A stretch of DNA of 64,000 nt from Lunularia cruciata (taxonomy: Eukaryota; Streptophyta; Marchantiopsida; Lunulariales; Lunulariaceae): the NCBI GenBank assembly GCA_948567375.1, contig OX419761.1:16680501-16744500 (forward strand), given 5' to 3'. Positions within the stretch are counted from its first letter, which is position 1. Each line of letters begins with the position of its first letter. The position numbers and the translations under genes are program-made. Under the pieces are notes generated by a model, which was not told the DNA's origin, did not search any database, and saw only the letters and a list, made by a program, of their open reading frames with translations. Shown piece after piece: positions 14,005 to 25,499 of this stretch.

Positions 14005-14026
14005 TCCATGCTCTTCGGAGCATGGA
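14005..14026. repeat. hairpin with a TTCG loop
   Basis: A 9-bp perfect stem (TCCATGCTC and its complement) encloses the loop TTCG, which in RNA is the very stable UUCG tetraloop. It lies alone in an intergenic stretch with no adjacent gene within 1 kb. It could be a chance occurrence. Confidence 0.3.
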
Positions 14027-14958
14027 ATTTTTGTTCGACTTAAAATTCGTTCACCTGGTTTTACAAATATACAAATTCTAATTTTTGTTTCTCAAGAAAC
14101 AACTTTATAATTCTAGATAAAAGTTACATCCATAATAGAGATCCCATGCATATCAATTTCTTCACCTTGTCTCCCATGCATATTGCATCGATTCAAAATT
14201 TTTTAGAGACAAGGAGATGGCACCAGACTGAGAGTGACGGTTCCTGAAACAAGGAGTTTGAACTATGTACGTAAGCATTGAATGGTTTTGTTAGCTAACC
14301 AAATTTACATACTTTGAAGATATAGAAGGCACTTCGGGCCTTCCATATCGTATACTAGAAGGGGTAGCGATATTATAAAGATGAAGAGAACAAATTCAGG
14401 AAAGACAAGATCAAAGCACGATATTGGGTAGAGGATCTTCCGTATCAATTCTTTGATCAATGACCTCTTCAAGTTCTAGGTTCATTGCCTTCGGCGTAAA
14501 GGTGAGGGTCTGAGAAATATCCCAGTTCTTGCCAAAGAAAGAAAATGAATCCTCGATCTCATCCCACATGTTACCTTACTGGCTTCCAATCAATAGATAT
14601 AGCAATCTCAATGGGAAGTGGTACGCAATCTACAAAATTAAATGTGTATCTTTAGACTATTTCTTTATCTTATTTTGGAAAGGAGAAAGGAGAGCCTCCA
14701 ATGGGTAACGAAATACTCATTCTAGCATTTGTGCTCATCGTGCCCTGACTGAGTGGGTATTTATTGGAGTAAAGAAGAATTTAGGTAGCTTATATTAGCT
14801 CTATGACGGTTTGGAATCAAATTCAAAATAAACATATGTAGAAACCTTTTAACAACTTGGAAGGATATATTTTAGTACATCCTTAAAAAATAAAGATATA
14901 CAAAGATATTTTTTTCTTGAAATGGCTTTGCTTTGTTCGAGTGGTTGATGCTAATGTA

Positions 14959-14999
14959 ATAGTTTTGCAGTTGGTGTCCAATGCCAACTGCAAAACTAT
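14959..14999. repeat. 16-bp perfect inverted repeat, 9-nt loop
   Basis: Stem arms at 14959-14974 (ATAGTTTTGCAGTTGG) and 14984-14999 are perfectly complementary around the loop TGTCCAATG. The stem is too short for a typical plant microRNA precursor. It resembles the ends of a very small foldback element. No target duplication was recognised. Confidence 0.45.
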
Positions 15000-17005
15000 A
15001 CACTTTAATATGAGAAACTTATTCTTTCTGAATAAATGAGAGTAATATTTATGCTTCCAACTATTTTCGCAAAAACATATATAAGTATTTAGAAACTCGG
15101 CTCGAATTTTTCTCTTGATACAAAAAGTTGAGAAGATGAATATTATCACTAATCATTCGTCCCAAAAGTCTCTGTTATATTTCCCAAATGGGCATGTAAA
15201 TCCCTAAATACTAAGTCCAATCAATTCGGAACTGCACTAAGAAATTAAGAATTTTGGACAAACTTAGTTTCCATAAGCACCCCGTATAATCTTAGGAAAT
15301 GTAAATAAAAGTCAACTATCTGGGGTCTTGAGATTAAAACTAAGGTGAAACTTTTGGTCATAAACAGATCTGGGAAAATCTCATCGGATCTCTGGAAATC
15401 GCCATAAAATCAACTCAACTATTCAAAAATATTATTTTATGGGTGTCCCTTCCATCCATAAAAGCCAGAAGTATTTCTCCCTACTGACTCTCAAAACGGA
15501 CTAAAAATACAAGGAGTAAAAAAATGGTTAATGGCCAATAAAAAGAAACCTCGAGTAAACTACTCTACGCATTTCACCTGACTTAAGTATGGATCAATAA
15601 AGTAGGACCAGACACACAAGGGATGTTTGGGGCCTGACCGTGTCCTACACGGACAACGTTGGGACCACTGGCGGTACAGCGGTACTGTGAGAGGTACGGT
15701 AGGAGAAAATCTTTTCCCCCGACAGGAGATTTAGAGATCGTACAAGTAATTCAGGCGCTGTATAATACGTACGTACTCTGTCTCCTCCTCCCTGGTTGGC
15801 ACATACACGCAGCGTGGGACATCCGCGTCTGCGTGGATGGAGGTTTGAATTCCTCGCATGGGAACTCGAAGCTCACGATAGACGAATTCGTGAGTTCTTT
15901 CCTGTAGAGAGGGGGCTCAGAGGAGAGGAGGGTGATTGGAACCGGGACTGGACCGAGGGCCCACGGAGACAACAATTCGATTAGGCACCGTGTTTCAGAG
16001 GGCTGTTTGAATCATGGAGTCATTGCTGACTCTTGATCGGCGTCCGCACACAATTTGAGAGAAAATGGGAAGACCACACAAGCAAGACGTCACCTGGTGG
16101 GCGAAGCGAGCCGTCCCTTTTTATCCACTGACAGATCATTGAATATGGGACATGTTTTCTTGCAGTAGAAATGCTTGTTTTTTTCCTCTGACTGAGTTTG
16201 GGGATGATGAATGTGTCTAGAATAAAAGGCTCTTCGCAATTTCTCCAGGTTATATCCTCTACCAGTAGCCCACGCATTGATTCCGTTGTGAAATCGGAGG
16301 AGTTTGGTGCTGCTGGCAACTGATACTGTAACAACCTTCGAGGTGTCAGTGGTGTAAATCCTTATTCCATGTCAATACGTTATCTATTGCTCAAGTTGTA
16401 CTTGCAATATGTCGTTGCACCGAAATATGCTGCAGTACAATCGACGGAGATCATTTGTAGCTGACCTTCAGTTGTTGAGTATGTGCTTCTAGTATTCTTT
16501 TCTTAGTTTATTCTACTATCATATTTTATCTTAGTTCTTACACATCTCGATTCGAGTACGTTCCACAGTTAAGGCTGAAAAGCATCTCAAATTGCACTGA
16601 AGCCTCGTCCAGGCCATAAGTGTTCATATTCACTGTCATGTACGCGTGATTGTGCATATTCGATGTCAAATTTCTAATCTGCCTTGAATTTCGATTCCAG
16701 AGACAAACGATGATCAAAATTGAGTTTCATTGCAAGAGTTTGTCAAATATGACCGCATAGCAGTGAAACTGTACATGTTGAAAGCATACTCCTGTGAAAG
16801 GGCTGTTGAGCCGCTGTGAGGGATTATTGCAGCACAGTGAAAACTGCGGCTGATCATAGGACAGAATCTTGGAAATGGGAATTAAAAGCAGTTACATGAG
16901 AGATGCTTAATGAACAATGATCTCTGGGAGTACCTCAGTGAATCGTACTTAGTATCTCAACTGAATGTGCCTGTTGAAATTGTCACAGATTAAAGCAAGC
17001 ACAAA

Positions 17006-17395
17006 ATGAGGACGAACACCGCTGCAGTGGTAGTGCTAGTACTGATGATGACAACACACAACGTAGGGGTGGCCAGGGGAGTCGGTCCAGTATGCCTGGA
17101 AGCTGAAGGAAGATTTGCTCCTTATCAGGATGCCAAGGCTGCGATCCAGATTCTCCGAAAGAACACCGAGGAGTGCTGCAATTCGGTAGCAGAACGTCGC
17201 TGCTCGATCTTGGGGAACACGCTGGAAGCAGCTCTGTACATATGTGGCGGTCAATGGTGTATACCCTGCAACGATGCTGGGAAATACCTCAAGAACGCCC
17301 TAGAACATTGTAAAACGAAAGGCCAAGTGCAAGCAGCTTACGTCCTAGGTGGTACTGACAGATCTCTCTATGTCCACAAGGTCGGGACTATCTAG
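17006..17395 (+). CDS. small secreted cysteine-rich protein, unrecognised family
   Basis: The 129-residue product starts with a probable signal peptide: residues 1-24 contain the hydrophobic run AAVVVLVLMM, with a likely cleavage site near 24-27. The mature part has eight cysteines (30, 57, 58, 66, 80, 85, 88, 102), including a CC pair and a CxxxxCxxC cluster, which suggests up to four disulfides. The conserved-looking end reads YVLGGTDRSLYVHKVG. Small extracellular proteins of this kind in plants often act in defence, cell-wall contact or signalling, but I recognise no family and assign no function. It is a single uninterrupted exon whose ATG is followed at once by the signal peptide, so the start is well supported. 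The neighbouring genes do not suggest a shared pathway. Confidence 0.75.
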   Translation: MRTNTAAVVVLVLMMTTHNVGVARGVGPVCLEAEGRFAPYQDAKAAIQILRKNTEECCNSVAERRCSILGNTLEAALYICGGQWCIPCNDAGKYLKNALEHCKTKGQVQAAYVLGGTDRSLYVHKVGTI

Positions 17396-20300
17396 CCTGC
17401 TTGAGGTCCCAGTTGAGCTGTTTCACTCATTCTCACGTATGGTAGGTGCTTGATTCCCTGCTCTCTGTGCACATGCTGCAATTGAGCAGCCAGCTCGATG
17501 ACACGTACTTTGGAATAACAACGACAGTCTTGGTACAGACTTTCATTCCATCGTGGAGAGAAGATATATATGTTTGGTGAAGTATCATTTGTGACTCCTC
17601 GATAGGATGTAAATATGCCCCAGCAATGAGGCCGAAAGTACGAGTTGTCTCCAATTTGGATGAACTATCCATGCTGACGGTCAAAGAATCAAACATTGGG
17701 GATTGTAAAAAATTGTCGAGAGGCTCGAGGAGGCGTGGATATATAGCGAACAGAACAGGAGAATAACTGCACAACGGTAAAGAGAGCTCCGAAAGTACAC
17801 TAAGTCAATATCCAATACTGATCTCTGCACGTCCACCTTCAGATGTCTCGATTTCGGTGAATTATCATTATTTGTTTTGCTGGAATCAGTCATGCTACAG
17901 TTAGTGGGATCTGTTTCTATAATCACTAGTTTCCCGTATAGCTCTCAAGTCAAGTTCACTCCAGGCAATAAAAGATATTATCCACCGAGTTCGTATCTGT
18001 CTACTTATTATGCTACCATCCTGTATCCTCTGTCTGTGGACGTTGTATAGAACATAAGCTTTGCATCCACACAGGTGGAATCGGAGCGTACGAAGAAGGT
18101 CCCACATTTCAGAAGTACACGTTTAATTGCAGTATACATCATCACTGAAGATGCACGATCCACGTTAAAGGTTCAAGTTCAGAGCTTAAAATATTATAGT
18201 TGCCATGATTTCTGGAAAAGTTGAAGATTGTTCGATCTGTTCATTCTCTTCAGAGAAATCGGACGTGAATAAAAGCTCTGTTATAATAGATCTCATTATT
18301 CCAGGAGAGCTTGGATAAAAATAAAAGCTGTACTTTTGCAGCACTTCAAATAAGCATACCGTCACAAATGTAGTCAACCGAAGACAGGGGAAGTCACCAG
18401 GTTATGGAGAAAAGTCAAGGACGGGCAAAGAATTTTAGTCCAAAGGTTTCAACTACATACAAAGTGCTTCAATTTTCAGATCAGGTACTATCGACTGGGA
18501 AATGATGGAAGGTCGTGGAGTATGCACGCTTTCACGAGATCAACTCATTTGAAGGTCCAGTTTCATTATCAGTCTCCTCATATTCTTGATTGTAGCCCTT
18601 ATCTTCACGTCAATGATCTGTACGCGTTTCTGTACAATCAGAGATGATAAGTACTTGCCTTGCTTTCTCCTCGTTCCTTTTTATTTCTGGATGTGACTGC
18701 CAGGTTTGAGCAAACTATTGGGTAGTCTATGTGCATGTACAACTTTGCAATCGCACAATCGTAAGAGAATGTGTGTTTCGGAGAGGACGACAAGCCATGT
18801 ATTTGCCGTGCACATGAGTCAAAGTACTCCCAATGTACTCCAGAGGGAATTCGAAGCATGCTAATAATGCTCAGATGTCGCTTTCCTAAAATATAAGAAC
18901 AGCATGGAAGGCGCTCCAAATTGCAAAGATAGAGTTTGAAGAAGACTTTGTTAGAAACGGGAACAAGAATCAAAATATTCTTACCAGTTAGTGGCGGAAA
19001 CCTAAAATTTTCCATTGAGACTCATAGCTACCTTGAAGATCATTAGAAAGTTCAGTTGCGCATACATCCCGGAGTCGTCAATTCACCTTTTGTAGCGCGC
19101 GAAAGTAAGTAAGTTGAAGCATGTAGCATATGTAGGATGAGTTTTGATAGTTATCGTGGTCTGGCGGCCTCCTTTGGTTCAAGAATGATCAGTTTACCAA
19201 GGGGCTATGGAATTTATAAAACAGAGTATCTGGCAACGCATTCTTGTGACAAAGTGATACTGGTAGTCCAAATATATCTAGCTGTTGCTTACCTGATTTC
19301 ACATTCTTCGCGGAGCAGCAAGATGCTGGTGGTTGCTACACTGTCAACGTATATATTGCAAGCAATCAAAAGTAGTGTGCACTTGTGCAAAAGACATCCT
19401 CAGGGTTGTTCAGCTTCTCAGTTACTCTCTACACCGAGAGAGACAGCCTTTGTTGTACTTTGCGCATATGAATACCTTGCGTCTTGTGGTTCTCCACAAG
19501 AACCCAGATACGTTTTGTTCATCTTTATTACTTGAGACATGGCAAACATGCTTGATACTTAACATGGGTTCTCTCCAGAAGGAAGCACATTTCATTCAGT
19601 TTCTATGGTAGATGAGGTTTCTTCCTTTACCCTGTGACAACTGAAGATGTTCCAGAACAGGGTTGATTCAGTCTGCTGGGAACTCCAGATCCAATTATAT
19701 TTGACTCTATTAGGGAGTGCACAATGAAGAGCTTCCTGCGCATCGAACTCGCATGGATCAAGGATGATCTCGTTACAACCTTGAAGGCCTGAAAGAAGCT
19801 GAGAATATGGTACAGACAAGTACCGCCATTGTTCACTTACCGATGGTCGACGTAGGTCACTAGGTTTTGGGCCGGTATTGCGTGCACATTCCCGAATCTC
19901 ACTCGAGGAAGGTGTGCCTCGCTCGTTTGTGATTATGCCGCGGGATTCTGAATCAAGAGACAGGTGAAAGGGAAAACACTGATTCCAGTTTTCTTCAAGC
20001 ACAATAGTCTAGTACAAATCTATCCAAGCTTTTGTGAGTGTGGGCAACTGATTCAAGTATATAATAAGCTTGTGAATAAGCCTCGATGAATAGGTAAGGT
20101 GATATCACGTCTAAAGAGCCGGATAACGTATGATAGTAAGAGACAAGTGTTTCCAATTGTTCTTACTACGGTAGGACTTGCAGCAATGACTCATGAGTAC
20201 TCCTGAACACGTTCAACAAAGAAATCTAATGATTTGGTGCATATACTCCAGCTAATTTAATTTCAGTGAAATTTAGTCCAAGTTCAAGCCCGAAGCTCAG

Positions 20301-20418
20301 CTTCTTTAAATTGATTAAGTCATTCACTCTGTAACATCATCTCACCCTGAAGAATTTATTCTCGATGATGTGAAGCTGATATCTCTGGCAAATTCATCTT
20401 TCTCAACTTCCAGTCTTC
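17396..20418. other. intergenic region, nothing recognised
   Basis: Between the secreted-protein gene and the convergent minus-strand gene I find only short frames without protein-like features. The longest, at 19137-19535 (+) and 19592-20002 (-), show no domain and partly shadow one another. Parts probably serve as the 3' untranslated regions of both genes. Confidence 0.5.
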
Positions 20419-21876
20419 TTAATTGTCAGCACCGCTTTGGATCTGCGCCCAGACCCCAACCTCAAGGCCGCAACATGGACACTTAAGCTCTGACCAAGCA
20501 GAGAAGGTGTCCTTGATAGTTTGTACTTCTTTTAATCCTTGCTTACTCCAATAGTCCACGTTATCTATCTGCTTTGCCATGGACTCATAATGATTTGACA
20601 AGACACCAAAAGTTGACCCAAATTTTTCAAGAATCTTGAGCATCCGGAATACAAAGTCCGAAGTCCTTAGTAGCTCAGTGCCCCAGAAGGTCTGCACGTG
20701 GTGCAGATGGGCCTTGAGCTGGACATAATTCTGCTCAACATCGTTATTTTTCGATGCAGCCTCAAAACTCTCCTGCATATCGATGAACGTAATTTGCTGG
20801 TCTTCTAGATGTCGATGGTAGGAAAGCACACTGGATTGCTTGCGCATGACTAAATCGTGGGTGTCACCGACCTGGTCTACATATCTTTCGTATTCTTCAC
20901 AGAGGATCTTAAGCTGTGTTCTTGTCACATCCATCTCAGTCGTTAGGTCCCGCAAATTGACATTCACTGCCGACAGAGCCTCTACGGCTTCCGACACCCT
21001 TGGTGCAATCTCTCCAGATTCTGAAGTCGATTCTCCGCAGATGCTCATGTTGGAGAGCTTGAGAGCATACGGGTCAGCAAGAACAGCAAACTTCTCCGCA
21101 ACTGCAAGCCAGTCCCTTCGGGTACCAACTTCACCATCGTCCATACTGACTTTATTCTCAGCGCAAATTTCCCGCCCACTCTGCTGGATGTGAAACCTCT
21201 CGCTAAGCTTCGGTAGTTCGGGCATTCCACTTATAGCTGAGTCTTCTATGTCTTCGAGTTCTGTCTTCGAGCAGAAGCTTCGAGCCATCATATGAACTGA
21301 AGTGCTCAATATTTCAACCCCAGATTCTTGCATGACTGGATCCTCAGGCAGAGGAATCGGATGGAGTGGAGCGGAAACTTTCTCGTCATCTGAAGAGCTG
21401 GAATCATCACTGTCCACCTTCTTCTTCCCCTTTAATTTCCGGCGTCGACGTGCCTCTGCATCCTCAGGTTTTACTCTGACGTAGCCTGGTTGAAGAGCTT
21501 GTAGATTCACTTCCTGATCGCAGTGCACCTCTGCGTTTGACGAGTTTATATCCAGGGTTTGCTCGGTTGAGTTTCTCCGCAATCCTTTATCCTCAATTGT
21601 CGGCACTGCTAAATTCATGAGTTCCCAATCCATCGACGCGGGGACCTCAAGTTTCGATAACTCGGTTGAGATGCTTTGCAACTCTTTACCATCAAGTGTT
21701 GGCTCTACATCTTTAACTTCGTGATCCACCTCATCCATCAACGCCTTTGCCTCAAGCAAGAGCTCAGGGCTCGATTGTTTGTTTGGTTTGGTCTGCAATT
21801 TCATTCCCTGAGGATCTGAATCATCGCTTCCATCCATTTCTAGAGACTGATGCTCGGCATTCCTATGACACTGCAT
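20419..21876 (-). CDS. 485-residue acidic, coiled-coil orphan protein ending in a CPCCG motif
   Basis: The product is hydrophilic and acidic in its N-terminal half. A strongly basic stretch RRRRKLKGKKK at 143-153, abutting an acidic serine tract DSDDSSSSDDEK at 155-166, looks like a nuclear localisation signal beside a casein-kinase-2 site. Residues about 290-460 are predicted by eye to be largely helical with heptad character (for example TEMDVTRTQLKILCEEYERY), so coiled-coil assembly is likely. The C-terminus carries CPCCGLEVGVW at 466-476, perhaps half of a metal site. I recognise no family. The frame is intact and donor-like GTAAG motifs lie upstream, so this is probably a real expressed gene. 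A second in-frame ATG at codon 14 is an alternative start. Confidence 0.75.
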   Translation of the reverse strand: MQCHRNAEHQSLEMDGSDDSDPQGMKLQTKPNKQSSPELLLEAKALMDEVDHEVKDVEPTLDGKELQSISTELSKLEVPASMDWELMNLAVPTIEDKGLRRNSTEQTLDINSSNAEVHCDQEVNLQALQPGYVRVKPEDAEARRRRKLKGKKKVDSDDSSSSDDEKVSAPLHPIPLPEDPVMQESGVEILSTSVHMMARSFCSKTELEDIEDSAISGMPELPKLSERFHIQQSGREICAENKVSMDDGEVGTRRDWLAVAEKFAVLADPYALKLSNMSICGESTSESGEIAPRVSEAVEALSAVNVNLRDLTTEMDVTRTQLKILCEEYERYVDQVGDTHDLVMRKQSSVLSYHRHLEDQQITFIDMQESFEAASKNNDVEQNYVQLKAHLHHVQTFWGTELLRTSDFVFRMLKILEKFGSTFGVLSNHYESMAKQIDNVDYWSKQGLKEVQTIKDTFSAWSELKCPCCGLEVGVWAQIQSGADN

Positions 21877-22200
21877 TATTTCCCGCTGCCTCTCTATCGG
21901 TGGCTACAAACTCTCAATGCAAGCTTTGTTGAGTTACTTTTATGGTCAAATCTCATGCTTAATTCGAGATCGAAGAGCTTACCTGCACACACTTCAGAAT
22001 TCTCAAACAAGTACAAAGTCCAAAACGTCTCAACTTTCAGCAATCTGATTCCGGGAAGCAGGTGTTGAGTGTCAAAGCAACTGCGTGTAAAGTAAAAAAT
22101 TAGCGTTGATTCCTCCACAACATCCTGAGGATCTACACTCTCCAACGCTGCTTACCTTCAAATTAGCACAAGAAACATGAACCAGCCGCAACCTGAACGC
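21877..22200 (-). other. 5'UTR exons and introns of the 485-residue gene
   Basis: On the minus strand two strong donor motifs occur upstream of the start codon: GAAG|GTAAGC with the intron starting at 22155, and GTGCAG|GTAAGC with the intron starting at 21982. An acceptor-like GAGAGGCAG ends at 21886, ten bases before the ATG; GTTTGTAG slightly upstream is an alternative. This supports a spliced leader. The acceptor of the first intron was not fixed. Confidence 0.5.
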
Positions 22201-22399
22201 AGTTAAGCCACACCTGCTAAGCAGCCTGATGTGTGAGACCAGAGACAGGCACAACGAATCCGTTGATCGATATCTTAGCAAAGCCGTTGCTTACGACTTC
22301 ATCTCAGCGGCTGCTTTCGATTATTTAAACCTTGCCCATTTGAACTTCGGGGTCACTTGTTCTTCTGAATCAGTAGCCGGAGTCCGTCATCAGTCACAG

Positions 22400-23150
22400 A
22401 CGAAGACTGCGATTTGAGTTCTCTTTCCTCAGACGTTATTGCAGATGAAAGAGAGTCTAAAAATCACGTGGCCATCACCCCTTGATTTGTTAAAACTGGC
22501 CGTGAAGTGGCATCACCGTCCAACAAGACACAGTTCTTCGACCAATTTATGAAAAGTGTTGTTGAAGGTCAGTAGGCTGGTTTCATCCGAAAAGCTGTTA
22601 TTCAATGGAGAGTATTTGTGTTCATTTCATTCATCGGCATTATCAACTCTTTTCCCACCTATAACACAGCCACGATTCATCTCATCCGGGAAAGCTTGGT
22701 TTTGGTTTTCCTTGTGGAGTTCGGTCGCATGGACTTAAAAGCTGAATCCTTTTGACTCAGCTGTTCCACCGAATCCAGGCGTAAAAATTTGAAGCAATCC
22801 AAAATGAGACACTATCTCATTGTTGTTACTCGATATCCCTACAAGTGATAGGTTGACATGGTGCGTGGCGCATCGATGTTTTCTTTTGCTTTCTGATTTT
22901 GTCTCTCCGCACCTTTATGTCTTTCCTTTGCATATCGTATCACCTTTTGCTTGTTGCATTCCGGCATGTTTGGTTGCTTTCTTGAACTATGTTGGCCTGA
23001 AACTCACAATTAGAACACTTTGCAAATTAATTACAAGTAAGTGGTCTTACAAAAGGATAACACTGAGTGGTTGGAGGTCAAGAGATTTTAGATAGCATAC
23101 TCAACCATGAACTAACAACAAATCTTGTAGCATATCCTTCAGCATTAGGT
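22400..23150. other. transition from gene island to repeat region
   Basis: The sequence passes from moderate GC to AT-rich repeat DNA. It probably includes the promoter of the minus-strand gene. No protein-like frame or RNA gene was found. Confidence 0.4.
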
Positions 23151-23159
23151 CTTATAGAA

Positions 23160-24020
23160 AATGAAAAAAATATTGTTTAACAACTATGTAGGGATAGACA
23201 AGTGCCAAGGCAAATTGTTAGCACGATTCATGAACAAAATCAAGCTTGCATGTTACATCTTCAAGATATATGCAATCTCAAGAGTGCAACAAAAAGAAAT
23301 AGATTGGATGGATGGTCTCCCATCGAAGCACTACTTGACACATTCATTGAGAAGTGGAACAGAACATTCATAGATTCTAGCGCAACAATGATAGGATCTT
23401 GACACACTTGTTTGTCATAACAACGATCACAAAAGAGATTGCCAATTCTTTCTAGCAAACAGAATTTTGCTCTTAAATTCAATGTACAAAACCAACCAAT
23501 ATCATATGCAATGGCATTGGATCACCTCCACAAATCAAACATACACCATGTTCTTTTGCTCCATGAGGAATGAAACTTAGACAAATTACACTTTGTCAAT
23601 GCAAGAGCTAAAAACATTTTTGACAATCAACAGATCAATCTTGAATGATACTTTGTTTTTATAAGTGATAAAGAACTATGAGTGATGAATGCAATGTCTT
23701 AATTTTTCCCTAGATCTGTCAATATGTTTTGTGTATGGCATATCCATAAGAATGTGCTTTCCATACAATGTGTAGCTTTTGAGTCAAATGAATCTTGGCA
23801 AGCATTGGAAAATTGTCATTGTCATAACATTTGTAGTGCTAAAGCTAGGTTGCTTGAACATTGGAATGTTAGTCTTAGTAGTCATAGGTATTTTGGTAGT
23901 TATTCATGGACTACTTATTTGTTGTCCAATTTTGTATTATGGCTACTAATTGCATGGTATGATCCACCATCACTTGTACCATTTGCACCATCAAATGTGC
24001 CATCAACAGTGCCGTTAGGA
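23160..24020 (+). pseudogene. Mutator-like (MULE/FAR1-type) transposase fragment
   Basis: A broken plus-strand frame reads IHEQNQACMLHLQDICNLKS at about 23220-23280 and SPIEALLDTFIEKWNRTF at about 23315-23370, which matches the N-terminal style of MULE transposases. At 23660-23750 come DKEL, VMNAMS and NMFCVWHIHKNVL, the conserved segment around the third catalytic region (family pattern C.WHI..N). In-frame stops and frameshifts interrupt it, so it is dead. No terminal inverted repeats were recognised. The family differs in detail from the MULE at 58.6-63.2 kb. Confidence 0.6.
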
Positions 24021-24029
24021 CTAGAGACC

Positions 24030-24764
24030 TAGGTAGAGTAGAGGGGTGTACCTTTGAAGTGCAGCTCTAGAGAGCTCACTTTTTGATGTTGAGTTTTTTC
24101 TATGTTGAGCTCACCTTTTTTATGTTGAGTTCTTGGCTATGGTGGACATAGGTCGGTGAACATCACTTGGAGTCTCTTAGCTAGAGTGGGTGTGGTTTGA
24201 TTATAATCAACACCTAATTATAGATAGGTTGTTGAGTAAAGGATCAAGTATATAACTGATTTGAGTGTGATTCAAGTAGAAGAACAAACTGATTACATAA
24301 GAGAAGTGAGAGTCAAGGGGAAATCGGATGCAGGAATTGAAGGTGTTAGTGGTATCTCCAAGCTTGGGCGATCGTTGGTACTTTGATTGTGGTTCAGATT
24401 TTTGTGAGAGTGATCTTGTGTAGAGGCTTTGTGTGATTTGATGTAGATTTGGCAGTAGGACATACGGTGTGTAGAGCTAATGGCCAAATTTCTAGGAGTG
24501 GAATCAATTTGAGACAAAGGGTGTTCAATTTGAGCCTTGGAGGTGAAATCATGGTCAATTTGGTACAATTGACTTGAAGTGCAAAATTGAAGATGGAGTT
24601 AGGGTCATCTACTCAAATTAGGGATTTTGAGATCCCCATCCTTCCAATTTGGCTCAAGTTGAGATTTAGTGGAGGATATGGTAGTCAATCAACTATAGAG
24701 GAGGTGCATCAGATTGGTAAAGGTTACCCAAAGTTAGAGGAGTTGCACCAAAGTACCCTAGCTA
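24030..24764. other. noncoding repeat-flank sequence
   Basis: This holds short related words such as ATGTTGAGCTCACCTTTTT and TGATGTTGAGTTTTTTC near 24070-24130. No gene or complete mobile element is seen. Confidence 0.4.
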
Positions 24765-24912
24765 GTGCTAGAGTTGGATGAGGCTTCAAGGCATATGGCT
24801 ATGGATTGAGAGAGGCTACAAAGGCCTAGAACTAGTGCTTGAGTTTTCCAAGTTGGATAAGCTTTGAGGTATAGGGCTGTGGGCAAAGAGAGACTACAAA
24901 GACCTAGAACGA
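24765..24912 (+). repeat. tandem repeat, two units of about 75 bp
   Basis: Two diverged units carry the words GAGTTGGAT or AAGTTGGATAAG, then GGCTATGGATTGAGAGAGGC or GGCTGTGGGCAAAGAGAGAC, then TACAAAGGCCTAGAAC or TACAAAGACCTAGAAC. The duplication makes the minus frame repeat the peptide VLGLCSLS. There is no sign of a coding role. Confidence 0.55.
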
Positions 24913-25010
24913 CAAACAAGCCAACTTGCTTGCGTGAGGCCAACTAGTTTAGATGAGTTTTTGGTCATTGTTTGGCAAAATCTGCCCACCCTTTTAGATT
25001 GTGCACAATA

Positions 25011-25072
25011 GGATTTGAACCCCAGATCCCTAGTTCCTAGATTGGTGCCCTAATCCACTAGTCTACCTTCAC
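25011..25072 (-). repeat. tRNA-derived SINE-like head (A box and B box)
   Basis: Read on the minus strand, the segment has an A-box-like TAGACTAGTGGATTAGGGC (about 25047-25065) and, correctly spaced, a perfect B-box-like GGTTCAAATCC (25011-25021). This is the internal RNA polymerase III promoter layout of tRNA genes and tRNA-derived SINEs. The acceptor and anticodon stems of a real tRNA do not fold, so a SINE head or tRNA fossil fits better. The minus-strand continuation toward 24960 would be the SINE body; its end was not identified. Confidence 0.45.
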
Positions 25073-25499
25073 TTGTCCTAGTGACTATTCCATTGATACA
25101 TATACACATGTAGCTTTGGCTATGAGAGGCAATTTGATCCCATTCTCGGTGATCCTAGTAGCTTAAGAAGTAGGTAGACACTCATATTATGTCAAATGCC
25201 AAATGATGGTAGAGTCAATCCAATGTTGATTTATGAGATAGGGGGTTTTCATTTAGACTTCTTGTGATCCTCCATTCTTTGCTTCTTGTTTGTGCACCAT
25301 GTTTTTATGGGGTGCTTTGGCTTTAGAGCATTGGTGTGCTCTTGGTAGTTAGGCTAGAGTGATGACCAATCAGACTACATGTGTTTCTCTTTGGTGAGGT
25401 AGGAAGTGATGACCTACATACCATGAGAGTGCATGTTGTGATGGCAAGTTACAATTTGCTCTTTCCCCTAGTGTAGTTGTCATAGTTAGAGTTATATTA

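Larger units (their letters stand above)
12157..17005. other. intergenic region with small repeats
   Basis: No convincing gene is visible. The first kilobase probably holds the F-box 3'UTR. Near 12660-12710 an 18-base word (AGATGGACTTCGCCTATA) occurs twice about 31 bp apart. Copy 2 of a dispersed repeat lies at 13777-13933, a UUCG-loop hairpin at 14005-14026 and a 16-bp-stem hairpin at 14959-14999. The part from about 13.9 to 15.5 kb is more AT-rich than its surroundings. Short frames at 15659-15984 and 16020-16334 show no protein-like features. Confidence 0.5.

Noticed and set aside
17006-17395. Killer-toxin-like KP4 domain in the secreted protein
   Set aside because: The cysteine spacing and surrounding residues do not follow the KP4 pattern; no family assigned.
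19137-19535. 132-codon plus-strand frame in the intergenic region
   Set aside because: It overlaps a second open frame in another phase, with irregular composition and no domain, signal or splice support.
25011-25072. Functional tRNA gene
   Set aside because: A and B boxes are present, but no acceptor stem or convincing anticodon arm pairs, so it is not a tRNA gene.
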